Positions 53,207 through 61,222 of a stretch of DNA of 63,318 nt are shown here, piece by piece (within the stretch, counting starts at the first letter, position 1; every line of letters starts with the position of its first letter). A program made the translations under genes and the position numbers. The stretch comes from Henriciella sp. (GTDB taxonomy: Bacteria; Pseudomonadota; Alphaproteobacteria; Caulobacterales; Hyphomonadaceae), in assembly GCA_029238175.1 (NCBI GenBank), contig JAQWGO010000077.1:1-63318 (forward strand). Reading direction: 5' to 3'. The notes beneath the pieces are model-generated. The model had not been told where the DNA came from, made no database searches, and saw nothing but the letters and a program-made list of their open reading frames with translations.

Positions 53207-54121
53207 CTAGACTTTGTCGCCAACGAGCAAAGCGGTAGCTGCGCCTTTCATAACTTCACCAATCTGTGTGAAGCGATCCGCGAGGGGCGATGCATTGCGC
53301 CAGATCAATGACACACTGCGCCGCGCCAGAGGGTGGTCGAGGGGGCGTAGAACGAGATCATCATCGCGGCGCGCTTCTGAGAGTGCATAAAGCGCTGGAA
53401 GAATGGCAACACCTGCGCCGGTCGCGGCCATTTGACGGACGGCATCAAGGCTTGTGCCCTGATATTCAGAACTAATGAATGCGCCCATTCGGTCGGCAAG
53501 TTGTTGCACAATCAGCGAGAAGCGATGCCCTGATCCCACGGTGAGAAGGTCACGGCCTTTTAAATCTGATATTGAAATTGGTCCTTCGCCCGCAAGAGGA
53601 TCATCGGAAGCTGCGCAAATCCATAATCGTTCCTCGAAAAGCATCAGGCTGCCTGTATCAGGGTGGTCTTCAATTGCTGAGATAACGCAATCCAGACTGC
53701 CATCGGTCAGCCCTGTGCGCAGATCAATTGTGCGATGCTCTTGAACATTAAGCCTCAAACCCGGATTTTCTTTGTGCAGCGTTTTTACAACGGATGGTAA
53801 GAGGTACGGTCCAACCGAAGGTAATACGCCAAGCCGGATGCGCCCGGCGAGTGCCGAGGCCCCAACTTCCATCGCTGACTTTAAGTCTTCAACATTGCGT
53901 AGGATCATGCGCGCACGTTTGACGAATTCTTCGCCTTGAGGCGTCATGATTGCCCCGTGTCGGCCCCGTTCAATTAGTTTTACATCCAGCTGGGCTTCGA
54001 CATCTGCAACTTGCGCGGACAGACTGGGCTGACTGACATGCAGGCGTTTTGCCGCCTCATGGAATCGGCCAGTTTCGGCAATTGCTACGACATATTGCAG
54101 CTGTCTAAGGGTGGGGCGCAT
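53207..54121 (-). CDS. OxyR-like LysR-family regulator lacking the redox cysteines
   Basis: A 304-residue LysR protein whose N-terminus RPTLRQLQYVVAIAETGRFH and the block AAKRLHVSQPSLSAQVADVE match OxyR. The effector domain aligns too (LRLGVLPSVGPYLLPSVVKT-like region, IEDHPDTGSLMLFEERLWI), but at the site of OxyR Cys199 it reads GSGHRFSL, with Arg in place of Cys, and no second Cys follows. The only cysteines lie elsewhere (DCVISAI, WICAAS). Hence H2O2 sensing by the standard disulfide switch is unlikely. It is divergent from the small basic gene at 54217. Confidence 0.85.
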   Translation of the reverse strand: MRPTLRQLQYVVAIAETGRFHEAAKRLHVSQPSLSAQVADVEAQLDVKLIERGRHGAIMTPQGEEFVKRARMILRNVEDLKSAMEVGASALAGRIRLGVLPSVGPYLLPSVVKTLHKENPGLRLNVQEHRTIDLRTGLTDGSLDCVISAIEDHPDTGSLMLFEERLWICAASDDPLAGEGPISISDLKGRDLLTVGSGHRFSLIVQQLADRMGAFISSEYQGTSLDAVRQMAATGAGVAILPALYALSEARRDDDLVLRPLDHPLARRSVSLIWRNASPLADRFTQIGEVMKGAATALLVGDKV

Positions 54122-54216
54122 GATAGCTTTTCTCTATGATAATCAAAGCATATTTAGATTAGAAGTATCGAAAGGCAACCCCATTTCAAGTTCATCAAGT
54201 CAAAAGGAATGAAATC

Positions 54217-54384
54217 ATGAACCGACAACAAGCAGCGTCCCTCCCAGCCTCAATCGCTAATTCTCAAGTTATGCTGAATGCAAAGCCAGATGAAATTGAC
54301 ACATTTCTAACGTCAGACCCAACACCGAAAAAAGTCTCTCGCCGACAATGGCGCCGCGCCCGCGTTCGTCGCGGTAAGACATAG
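54217..54384 (+). CDS. Small basic protein, unknown
   Basis: A 55-residue protein with an AAAGG site and a long Arg/Lys-rich C-terminus (KKVSRRQWRRARVRRGKT) after a neutral N-terminal half (NRQQAASLPASIANSQVMLN). It is too short for automatic ORF calls but has a good ribosome site and lies 14 bases before the YdcH gene. Its layout resembles the 60-residue protein at 61799. A nucleic-acid-binding role is possible. No family recognised. Confidence 0.55.
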   Translation: MNRQQAASLPASIANSQVMLNAKPDEIDTFLTSDPTPKKVSRRQWRRARVRRGKT

Positions 54385-54398
54385 AATAGGAGGCTTCG

Positions 54399-54617
54399 AT
54401 GACGGATTTCTGCCGTTGGGAGAACGAAGGCGGTGCGCCAGTTCAGTCTAACATTAGGCCGAGACTGAATGCTCTAAAGCGACGCCATCGCCGAATGCAT
54501 GCGCAGATCGATTTGGAGCAGAAACGGCCTAATGCCTGTTCAATTGAAATAGGCCGCCTGAAGCGTGAAAAACTGAACCTTAAGGATCAGATTATCACGC
54601 TTGCGCAGCTAGACTAA
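54399..54617 (+). CDS. YdcH/DUF465-family protein
   Basis: A 72-residue helical protein. RPRLNALKRRHRRMHAQIDL, EQKRPNACSIEIGRLKREKL and NLKDQI match DUF465/YdcH, a small coiled-coil family of unknown function found in most proteobacteria. AGGAGG precedes the ATG. Probably cotranscribed with the basic 55-residue gene. Confidence 0.8.
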   Translation: MTDFCRWENEGGAPVQSNIRPRLNALKRRHRRMHAQIDLEQKRPNACSIEIGRLKREKLNLKDQIITLAQLD

Positions 54618-54625
54618 GCTGAGGC

Positions 54626-55240
54626 TTAGCCGCCTGTTTTCTCCATGGCGCGCTGCCATGCTGGGCGCGCCATATTGCGGGCAAGATAGGCTTGAAGGTT
54701 TGGGTAGGGCTCAATTTCGCCCAGACGTTGGGCCATTTGAGCGATATATGTCGCACCAATATCCGGGACGCTGAAGCGATCACCCATGACAAACTCACGG
54801 CCTTCAAGGCGATCTTCCAAATAGCCAAGCTGAAGTGCAACTTCACCAGCTGCAAAACCGTCAAAGACAGGTGGCTTTGGATCGGTCCGGCTAAGTAAGA
54901 GTTTTATCAGCATCGGTGCGAAGGCTGACGCCTCTGAATACATCAACCACTGCATCCATTCGGCTTTCGCTTTGATGTCATCGGTTGGTGGGCCAAGTTT
55001 ATTTTCGCTATCAAACTTATCAAGCAGGTAAAGCGCGATTGCCCCCGATTCCGCTAGAACAAAGCCATCATCCTCAATCACGGGGGATTTGCCCAATGGG
55101 TGTGCCTTTTTGAGTTCTGGCGGCGCACGGCCCGCTTCATTACGGTCATAGAAGTCCATCTCATATGCCGCGCCAAGCTCTTCGAGTAGCCAGATGGTAA
55201 AGACAGAGCGCCCAACGCGCAGGTGGTGAAGTTTAAGCAT
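54626..55240 (-). CDS. Glutathione S-transferase
   Basis: A 204-residue GST of normal length. The N-terminal thioredoxin fold reads LKLHHLRVGRSVFTIWLLEE with the Ser/Arg active-site region, GKSPVIEDDGFVLAESGAIA contains the cis-Pro and the ES glutathione contact, and a helical domain with FVMGDRFSVPDIGATYIAQM follows. It conjugates or reduces unknown substrates with glutathione. It lies 18 bases upstream of nothing on its strand but 18 bases after the TonB-like gene start region, between two-component genes. Confidence 0.88.
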   Translation of the reverse strand: MLKLHHLRVGRSVFTIWLLEELGAAYEMDFYDRNEAGRAPPELKKAHPLGKSPVIEDDGFVLAESGAIALYLLDKFDSENKLGPPTDDIKAKAEWMQWLMYSEASAFAPMLIKLLLSRTDPKPPVFDGFAAGEVALQLGYLEDRLEGREFVMGDRFSVPDIGATYIAQMAQRLGEIEPYPNLQAYLARNMARPAWQRAMEKTGG

Positions 55241-55258
55241 TATTGGTTCCTGTTCAGA

Positions 55259-55768
55259 CTATTGCTCTAATTTAAAATTCATAGGGTAGACGACCCCCGG
55301 AAACTCAACGGCCTCGCCGTTCACGGTTGCAGGCTTGAAAGTGGCGCGTCGTACTGCTGTCACAGCGCTTGTTTCGAATACTTTATGTGTGCACCGTGGA
55401 AACACATTCTTGGTCTGACCTTGATCGTCAACATCGAAATGGACATAGCAATAACCTTCAAGCCCGCGCTCTGCTGCGCAAAACGGAAACGTTGGCATTG
55501 GCGGCTGCAATGTCTCGGGCTTCTTGTGGGTGGTGGGGGTATTGTTCTCTCCCGCTGAGAAGCCCAATGCCTCTAATCGCTGGCTGTTTTGCGCCATGCG
55601 TTCGTCCCATTCGGCATCTGAGACGATATAGGATTCTGAGGCTTGCGCGCGCTCAACACATGATATGACGGCCTGTTCAGTTTTCAGCGGTTCGATTTCC
55701 GCGCGTAGCGGTGTCGATGCGCAGGCCGCAACACACATTACGCCGAGTGTTAGAAATGTTAGCCGCAT
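55259..55768 (-). CDS. Lipoprotein with TonB-type C-terminal domain
   Basis: About 169 residues. The lipoprotein signal is RLTFLTLGVMCVAAC (lipid Cys C16). Residues about 95-165 form a TonB_C-like unit: GYCYVHFDVDDQGQTKNVFP, CTHKVFETSAVTAVRRATFK. Unlike true TonB it has no membrane anchor and no long Pro-rich arm, so energy transduction is unlikely; it may bind peptidoglycan or another envelope partner. The frame opens at TTG 55774; ATG 55768 is preferred. It lies 11 bases after the response regulator gene on the same strand. Confidence 0.78.
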   Translation of the reverse strand: MRLTFLTLGVMCVAACASTPLRAEIEPLKTEQAVISCVERAQASESYIVSDAEWDERMAQNSQRLEALGFSAGENNTPTTHKKPETLQPPMPTFPFCAAERGLEGYCYVHFDVDDQGQTKNVFPRCTHKVFETSAVTAVRRATFKPATVNGEAVEFPGVVYPMNFKLEQ

Positions 55769-55778
55769 ATTCAATTCT

Positions 55779-56453
55779 TTAATCGGGCATCAATCGATAT
55801 CCAATACCGCGAACGGTCTGAATGTGAATTGGGTTTTTTGGATCGGGTTCGATTTTCTTTCGTAGTCTGGTGACCTGCACATCGATGCTGCGCTCCGTCC
55901 CGTTCGAGGCTTGCGCCGCGAGGTCTTCGCGGCTGATTGGTTCGCCAGGTTTTGTGCCGAGCATAGTTAGTAGTTGCAGCTCGCTTTCGGTCAGGCGGAT
56001 GTGGCCTTCGGGGCCGTTTAGGACGCCGCGCGCAATATCGAAGACGAGGCCCGACATTTCGACTTCGCCCGGTGGTTCGGGAACGTGGCTGCGCCGTAAA
56101 ATCGCTGCGGCGCGCAAGGATAATTCTTCTGGTTCAAACGGTTTGGGCAAATAGTCATCCGCGCCAAGGCGTAGACCTTCAATTCGGTCACTCGCCTGAC
56201 CACGCGCCGTCAAAAGCAAGACGGGAGTTTGATTGCCATCATCGCGCAGCGCTTTGAGAAGGCTAAAGCCATCCTCGCCCGGCATCATCACATCGAGGAT
56301 TGCAAGATCAAAGCTAAAGGTCTGAAACAATTTACGCGCCGTGGCGGCGTCAGGCGCGGTTGAAACGCTATGGCCTTCACGCTGCAGGAATTTCTTCAAT
56401 AGCTCGCGGATACGGTCATCATCGTCCACAATGAGAAGATGGGTCTCTGTCAT
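55779..56453 (-). CDS. OmpR-family response regulator
   Basis: A 224-residue regulator. The receiver has the acidic pocket LLIVDDDDRIREL, phospho-site D54 in LAILDVMMPGEDG, LLLTARGQ and the KPFEPEEL Lys. The winged-helix DNA-binding domain has SREDLAAQASNGTERSIDVQ and VTRLRKKIEPDPKNPIHIQT, ending VRGIGYRLMPD. The likely partner kinase is at 51033. Its ATG overlaps the MarR gene stop by four bases. Confidence 0.93.
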   Translation of the reverse strand: MTETHLLIVDDDDRIRELLKKFLQREGHSVSTAPDAATARKLFQTFSFDLAILDVMMPGEDGFSLLKALRDDGNQTPVLLLTARGQASDRIEGLRLGADDYLPKPFEPEELSLRAAAILRRSHVPEPPGEVEMSGLVFDIARGVLNGPEGHIRLTESELQLLTMLGTKPGEPISREDLAAQASNGTERSIDVQVTRLRKKIEPDPKNPIHIQTVRGIGYRLMPD

Positions 56454-56920
56454 TTTAAAGCCTCTAGCATTGCTCGTGCGCCTGCGACTGAAGTTGCCCC
56501 GGCTTTGCGATAGGCGTCTCTCAGCTTGTCACGCATTGCAAGTGCTGCAGGATCTGTTGCGCGTTTTCCTTCATGCGTCAGGAATAATGAGCGCGCGCGG
56601 CCATCTGCAACGGCTTTTCGGCGTTCAATCAAATCGCGCTTGTCCAGATCGCCCAAAATGCGCGCCATTGTTGGCACTGTCGTATCCAATTGTTCGCGTA
56701 GCTGGGTCACGGTTTGTCCCGGCTGGAACCGCAATGCAACAAGCACACGTGCCGCCAGAGTTGGAATTTCTTGCTGGGTCGCGATCCCGCCAGCGGCGCG
56801 CATTAACGCGCGTTCTCCTGCCAACATAAGGCTAATTCCATAGTCTAATTCCTCATCGCGGAGGAAAAGTCGCGGGTCGAATCCGGGGGCATTCGCTCTG
56901 TTCTGGTTGACATCATGCAT
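56450..56920 (-). CDS. MarR-family transcriptional regulator
   Basis: A 156-residue winged-helix regulator. It has LAARVLVALRFQPGQTVTQL, REQLDTTVPTMARILGDLDK (recognition helix) and RDLIERRKAVADGRARSLF (beta wing), as in MarR. It is divergent from ilvE, with 54 bases between the starts, and directly upstream of the OmpR-type regulator gene, to which it is translationally coupled. Confidence 0.9.
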   Translation of the reverse strand: MHDVNQNRANAPGFDPRLFLRDEELDYGISLMLAGERALMRAAGGIATQQEIPTLAARVLVALRFQPGQTVTQLREQLDTTVPTMARILGDLDKRDLIERRKAVADGRARSLFLTHEGKRATDPAALAMRDKLRDAYRKAGATSVAGARAMLEALK

Positions 56921-56974
56921 GGTGATCGGACAATGCCGTTGAAACGACTAAAAGTGCAAGATAGGAATATTCCC

Positions 56975-57859
56975 ATGGCAGGCCTGCCCTACGACGATCG
57001 CGACGGCTATATTTGGATGGACGGAGAGTTCACACCTTGGCGTGAGGCGAAAGTACATGTGCTAACGCATGCACTTCACTATGCGTCGAGCGTGTTTGAG
57101 GGCGAGCGGGCCTATGGCGGGGTTATCTATGCGTCACGTCGCCATTCAGAACGTTTGGCAAACTCTGCGCGCATAATGGGTTTTAAACTACCGGTTAGCG
57201 TTGACGAGCTTGAAGCGATCAAAACTGAGGCGCTTGCAAAGTCTGGTCTTGAAAATGCGTATGTTCGCGCTTTCGCATGGCGGGGCAGCGAGATGATGGG
57301 CGTCTCAGCGCAGCATAATACGATCCACCTCGCGGTGGCCGTTTGGGCGTGGGGCGATTATTTTGCCGATAAAATGAAGGGTATTCGTATGACGCATGCC
57401 CAATGGAAGCGCCCAAGCCCAGAAACCGCGCCAAGCCATGCTAAGGCTGCTGGCCTCTATATGATCTGCACCATGTCAAAGCATGCGGCAGAGAATGATG
57501 GTTATGCGGACGCCCTGATGCTGGATTATCGCGGGCATGTTGCTGAGGCGACAGGCGCGAACATCTTCTTCATGCGTGACGGAGCTATCCATACGCCGAC
57601 ACCAGATTGTTTCTTGAACGGTATTACGCGTCAAACGGCGATGAAGCTGGCGGAGGCGCGCCAGATCGAGGTCATTGAACGCACAATTATGCCTGATGAG
57701 CTGAGCACATTCTCTGAATGCTTTATCACAGGTTCTGCTGCTGAGATTACGCCGGTCGCTGAAATTGGCGAGTTCAATTATAAGCCAGGTGAAATGTCAG
57801 AAGCTTTAGTGAATGACTATAATGATTTGGTCTATCGCCGTATCAAGATGCCCGCTTAA
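56975..57859 (+). CDS. ilvE: Branched-chain amino acid aminotransferase
   Basis: A 294-residue class IV aminotransferase with YIWMDGEFTPWREAKVHVLT, HALHYASSVFEGERAY, PLP lysine K157 in SHAKAAGLYM, ADALMLDYRGHVAEATGANI and FLNGITRQTAM. It interconverts Leu, Ile and Val with their 2-oxo acids. The frame opens at 56915, within the MarR promoter; ATG 56975 gives the normal N-terminus. This is the likely main IlvE; the class IV enzyme at 7367 is more divergent. Confidence 0.9.
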   Translation: MAGLPYDDRDGYIWMDGEFTPWREAKVHVLTHALHYASSVFEGERAYGGVIYASRRHSERLANSARIMGFKLPVSVDELEAIKTEALAKSGLENAYVRAFAWRGSEMMGVSAQHNTIHLAVAVWAWGDYFADKMKGIRMTHAQWKRPSPETAPSHAKAAGLYMICTMSKHAAENDGYADALMLDYRGHVAEATGANIFFMRDGAIHTPTPDCFLNGITRQTAMKLAEARQIEVIERTIMPDELSTFSECFITGSAAEITPVAEIGEFNYKPGEMSEALVNDYNDLVYRRIKMPA

Positions 57860-57924
57860 GTTTAGCGGTCTTTGATTACATAAGCTTAACTGCCCTATCT
57901 ATCATTGAAGTGTAGTGGTGCGCC

Positions 57925-58689
57925 ATGATTTGGGCGGATCACATTTTGCGGCATCGCCGCGCTTTGATCATTTTGGGCATTGCGTTCTGTCACGCAGTTG
58001 CGTTCGCGGCTGTTTTGAATTTGCGCGTGGAACCGGTGAGTATTGCGGCTGAAGAGCAATTGGTTGTTGAGCTTGCTGATTTGTTGCCGGATTTACCCGA
58101 ACCCGAACCTGAGCGGGTAGCAGAACCGGTTGCTCCGGCACCATTGCCAGGGGCAACCTATGTACCTGAGGTTGCGCCGCTTGAGGTGCTTGCTCAAGAC
58201 GCGCCGAACGTAGAACCGTCTGATAAGCCTGTCCTTCAGGCGTTTGGATCAGTTCAGAGCGGCACTGATGCTGAAGCTTTGGATCAAGTCGCCAATGCAC
58301 TTACGCGCGCGAAATGCCGACGTGATTTGGTCAAGCGCGACCCAGATTGCAGTGAACAAGACCCATTCGAGGTGCTTGCTGAAAAGTTTGAACTGCAAGA
58401 GGCGGCAAATCAACTTCCCGGTGCTCCGGCTGATACGGGAAAACTGAGCGCGCTTGAAAGACACATAATTGGCGAGAAAATGTATACTGGAACGAGTGTT
58501 TTGGATGGAAGCTTTGCCGCGGTCGGTGCCCGTGACGGGCGAGCCTCGTCACAGCTAAACCTGTGGCCAGATAAAGACCTGTTCACTGACACCATGGCGG
58601 CTGGAGCTTATCAGGCTGAACGGATCCGCAACGGGAAGTCACTTATGGATAAGGACCTAGAGCGCGAGCTTAGGGCAGGGCGCGACTAA
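57925..58689 (+). CDS. TonB-like membrane protein with Pro/Glu-rich linker
   Basis: A 254-residue protein with one N-terminal helix (RALIILGIAFCHAVAFAAVL), then a Pro-Glu repeat (LPDLPEPEPERVAEPVAPAP) like the spacer in TonB/TolA proteins, then a helical domain with two Cys (RAKCRRDLVKRDPDCSEQDP). It lacks the standard TonB C-terminal domain, so it may be a divergent energy transducer or another cell-envelope spanning protein. It overlaps the convergent Lrp gene by four bases. Confidence 0.7.
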   Translation: MIWADHILRHRRALIILGIAFCHAVAFAAVLNLRVEPVSIAAEEQLVVELADLLPDLPEPEPERVAEPVAPAPLPGATYVPEVAPLEVLAQDAPNVEPSDKPVLQAFGSVQSGTDAEALDQVANALTRAKCRRDLVKRDPDCSEQDPFEVLAEKFELQEAANQLPGAPADTGKLSALERHIIGEKMYTGTSVLDGSFAAVGARDGRASSQLNLWPDKDLFTDTMAAGAYQAERIRNGKSLMDKDLERELRAGRD

Positions 58690-59138
58690 GCGCGCTTATC
58701 TTTGGGTGAGCCTAACGAGATGTGAGATGTAATGCTCGCGACTTGCGGCAGGACGCCCAGTGTATTGCTGTGAAAATCTTTGAAGGCTTCGAGTGAGGAT
58801 ACTTCAACGCGAAGTAGATACTCAACGGATCCGGTGATGTTGTGGCATTCGCGTACCTCTGGCGCTGCGATCATGGCGCGTTCGAAGGCCTTGGCATCTT
58901 TGCGTAAGTGCGCCGATAGCCCGACCATTACGAAGACTGTGACCGCGACGCCGAGTTTGCTGCGGTCAAGTATAGCGCGGTAGCCAGTGATGACGCCGGT
59001 TCGCTCAAGCTCCTGAACCCGCCGCAGTGACGCGGAAGGTGACAAGCCAACGCGGCGGGATAGGTCAGCATTGCTGATCCGTCCATCGGACTCAAGTTCA
59101 TGCAATATATTGCGGTCAATTTGATCAAAATCACTCAT
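58686..59138 (-). CDS. Lrp/AsnC-family transcriptional regulator
   Basis: A 150-residue Lrp-type regulator. The DNA-binding helix-turn-helix is LHELESDGRISNADLSRRVG and LSPSASLRRVQELERTGVIT, and the ligand (RAM) domain includes VTVFVMVGLSAHLRKDAKAF, VRECHNITGSVEYLLRVEVS. Such proteins sense amino acids. It is divergent from the dioxygenase gene (95 bases between starts), which strongly suggests that tryptophan or kynurenine is its effector and the dioxygenase its target. Confidence 0.92.
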   Translation of the reverse strand: MSDFDQIDRNILHELESDGRISNADLSRRVGLSPSASLRRVQELERTGVITGYRAILDRSKLGVAVTVFVMVGLSAHLRKDAKAFERAMIAAPEVRECHNITGSVEYLLRVEVSSLEAFKDFHSNTLGVLPQVASITSHISLGSPKDKRA

Positions 59139-59233
59139 TCATTGCGTATATAAGCGGTGTGGCACGCATAAAGCAAGAAAATAGATCAAAAAGGATCGTA
59201 TGATTGCGTCAAACTGAAACTAGGGAGGCGATA

Positions 59234-60406
59234 ATGCCAATTCAGGATCTTTCCGAATACGATATGTCGCCGGAGCGCGGCTATCTATGTCGTCATAATG
59301 CTGGCGCTGTGCAGCTGAGCGGCGACTTCGCTGTGGCCCGCGATGTTGCCATGCGCTTACCGGATTTTCTTCCAACGAACCGTGTTCGCCATCTCCTCAC
59401 CAAGCATCTGCCTGATGGGGATATTGCCGCGCAGGTCGAAGACCTTTCCGATGCCGAAGCGCGCATGGCGATGGTCCACTATTCTTTCATGGTGCAATCC
59501 TATGTCTGGGGCGAATCAGAAGCGCCAACGGTCCTGCCGCGCAGTCTTGCGCAGCCAATGGTCGCGCTGGCCGATCGCCTAGGTCAGCAGCCATTGCTTC
59601 CCTACAGTGGTTATGTTCTCGACAATTGGACGATGATCGATCCTGACGGCCCGATTGATCTGTCGAATGTTGCGATGATTCAGAACTTTCTCGCTGGCCA
59701 AGACGAAGCATGGTTTGTGCTTGTGCATGTCGCAATTGAGGCACGTGCTGGACAGGCTTTGGCCGCGATGAAGCGCATTACAGAGGCGGTTGCCAATGAT
59801 GACAGCGCAAGCGTTCAGGCTGAGCTTGAGGCGATGGCGACAGTCTGGGCCGACATAAATGCAATCTTCGATCGGATGCGAGAGCGGTGCGATCCTTACG
59901 TCTATTTTGAGCGTGTGCGCCCCTATATTCACGGCTGGAAAGATAATCCGGCCCTGCCGCAGGGTATCATCTATGAGGGCGTGGAGCGCTATCGGGGTGA
60001 GGCTCAAGCTTTCCGGGGGCAGACAGGATCGCAATCTTCAATTGTACCGGCGATGGATGCTTTGCTTTGCATTGGACACGCAGCGGATCCGTTGAAAGCC
60101 TATCTTGATCAATTGCACATCTATCGCCCGCCATCGCACCGCCGTTTCATTGATGACGTGCGCGCGACAAGCACCTTGCGTGGCTTTGTCAAAACGGTTG
60201 GACACGCGGGCCTCACCGATGCTTATAATACGATTGTGCAAGCTGTTTCAGATTTCCGCACCCGCCACTTGGAATACGCGGCGAGCTATATCAACAAGCA
60301 GCAACGCAACGCCTCTGGCAACGATACTGAAGTTGGGACAGGTGGCACGCCGTTTATGCGCTACCTGAAAAAGCACCGAGATGAGACAAAAGCGAATTTG
60401 ATTTAG
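59234..60406 (+). CDS. Indoleamine 2,3-dioxygenase-like protein
   Basis: A 390-residue haem protein of the IDO family, which opens the indole ring of tryptophan to N-formylkynurenine. The C-terminal region contains the haem-proximal His in DFRTRHLEYAASYI (H345) and the ending TGGTPFMRYLKKHRDET, matching IDO. Other family segments are YSGYVLDNWTMIDPDGPIDL, LPQGIIYEGVERYRGEAQAF and GQTGSQSSIVPAMDALLCIG. AGGGAGG precedes ATG 59234; the frame opens at 59204. No kynurenine formamidase or kynureninase gene lies in the window. Confidence 0.87.
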   Translation: MPIQDLSEYDMSPERGYLCRHNAGAVQLSGDFAVARDVAMRLPDFLPTNRVRHLLTKHLPDGDIAAQVEDLSDAEARMAMVHYSFMVQSYVWGESEAPTVLPRSLAQPMVALADRLGQQPLLPYSGYVLDNWTMIDPDGPIDLSNVAMIQNFLAGQDEAWFVLVHVAIEARAGQALAAMKRITEAVANDDSASVQAELEAMATVWADINAIFDRMRERCDPYVYFERVRPYIHGWKDNPALPQGIIYEGVERYRGEAQAFRGQTGSQSSIVPAMDALLCIGHAADPLKAYLDQLHIYRPPSHRRFIDDVRATSTLRGFVKTVGHAGLTDAYNTIVQAVSDFRTRHLEYAASYINKQQRNASGNDTEVGTGGTPFMRYLKKHRDETKANLI

Positions 60407-60416
60407 ACGTATGCTT

Positions 60417-60452
60417 AATCCCGCGCTGGCTTAGTGGTGTTGGCGCGGGATT
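60417..60452. terminator. Perfect 10-bp hairpin between dioxygenase and peroxiredoxin genes
   Basis: AATCCCGCGC / GCGCGGGATT with a 16-base loop, in the 59 bases between two convergent stops. It probably acts as a shared terminator in both directions, though no T run follows. Confidence 0.6.
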
Positions 60453-60465
60453 GAGCGGAGATATT

Positions 60466-61101
60466 CTACTTATTCGGTTGCGGTGTTGTGCGCAAATAAG
60501 GGCGAACTTCTGTATAACCCTTTGGGAACAGTTTATCAGCGTCTTCATTCGATACACTTGGCACGATGATGACGTCTTCGCCCTCTTGCCAGTTCACGGG
60601 CGTCGCGACTTTGAAATTATCGGTTAGCTGCATGCTGTCGATAAGGCGCAAAATCTCATCAAAGTTACGGCCAGCAGATGGCGGATAGATGATGGATGCG
60701 CGAATTTTTTTATTGGGATCAATCACATAGACGGCGCGAACGGTAACTTTTGCATCCGCATTTGGATGGATCATGTTGTAAAGCGTTGCGACCTTTTTTT
60801 CTGGGTCACCTATGATTGGGAAATCAACGACCGCGCCTTGCGTGTCTTCAATATCCTTGATCCATTTTTTGTGTTCGTCGACTGTATCAACCGAAATCAC
60901 GATCGCTTTCGCGCCGCGATCGGCCAATTTGTCTTTCAGCTTTGCGGTATAGCCAAGCTCAGTTGTGCAAACGGGGGTAAAGTCAGCCGGGTGTGAAAAG
61001 AACACGGTCCAGTTGTCTCCGATCCAGTCATGGAACCGAATACGGCCCTCTGTTGTGTCAGCTTCGAAGTCTGGGGCGGTATCGCCGAGCAGCAGGCTCA
61101 T
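60466..61101 (-). CDS. 1-Cys peroxiredoxin (Prx6 type)
   Basis: A 211-residue peroxiredoxin with the peroxidatic C45 in HPADFTPVCTTELG and the conserved Arg further on. It has no second Cys, so a small thiol or another protein must reduce it, and the long C-terminal extension (NFKVATPVNWQEGEDVIIVP) matches Prx6. It removes H2O2 or lipid peroxides. AGGAG precedes the ATG. Convergent with the dioxygenase gene. Confidence 0.93.
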   Translation of the reverse strand: MSLLLGDTAPDFEADTTEGRIRFHDWIGDNWTVFFSHPADFTPVCTTELGYTAKLKDKLADRGAKAIVISVDTVDEHKKWIKDIEDTQGAVVDFPIIGDPEKKVATLYNMIHPNADAKVTVRAVYVIDPNKKIRASIIYPPSAGRNFDEILRLIDSMQLTDNFKVATPVNWQEGEDVIIVPSVSNEDADKLFPKGYTEVRPYLRTTPQPNK

Positions 61102-61222
61102 GGAATTCTCCTGTCATGAGGCTTGATTTATGAGCTAAAAGTGGGACCTATGCCGAAACAATCCAACCCGTCTCGGCTGACTCGCAGGTTTAGTTTTCCT
61201 GCATCACACATCAGGAGCCCTT

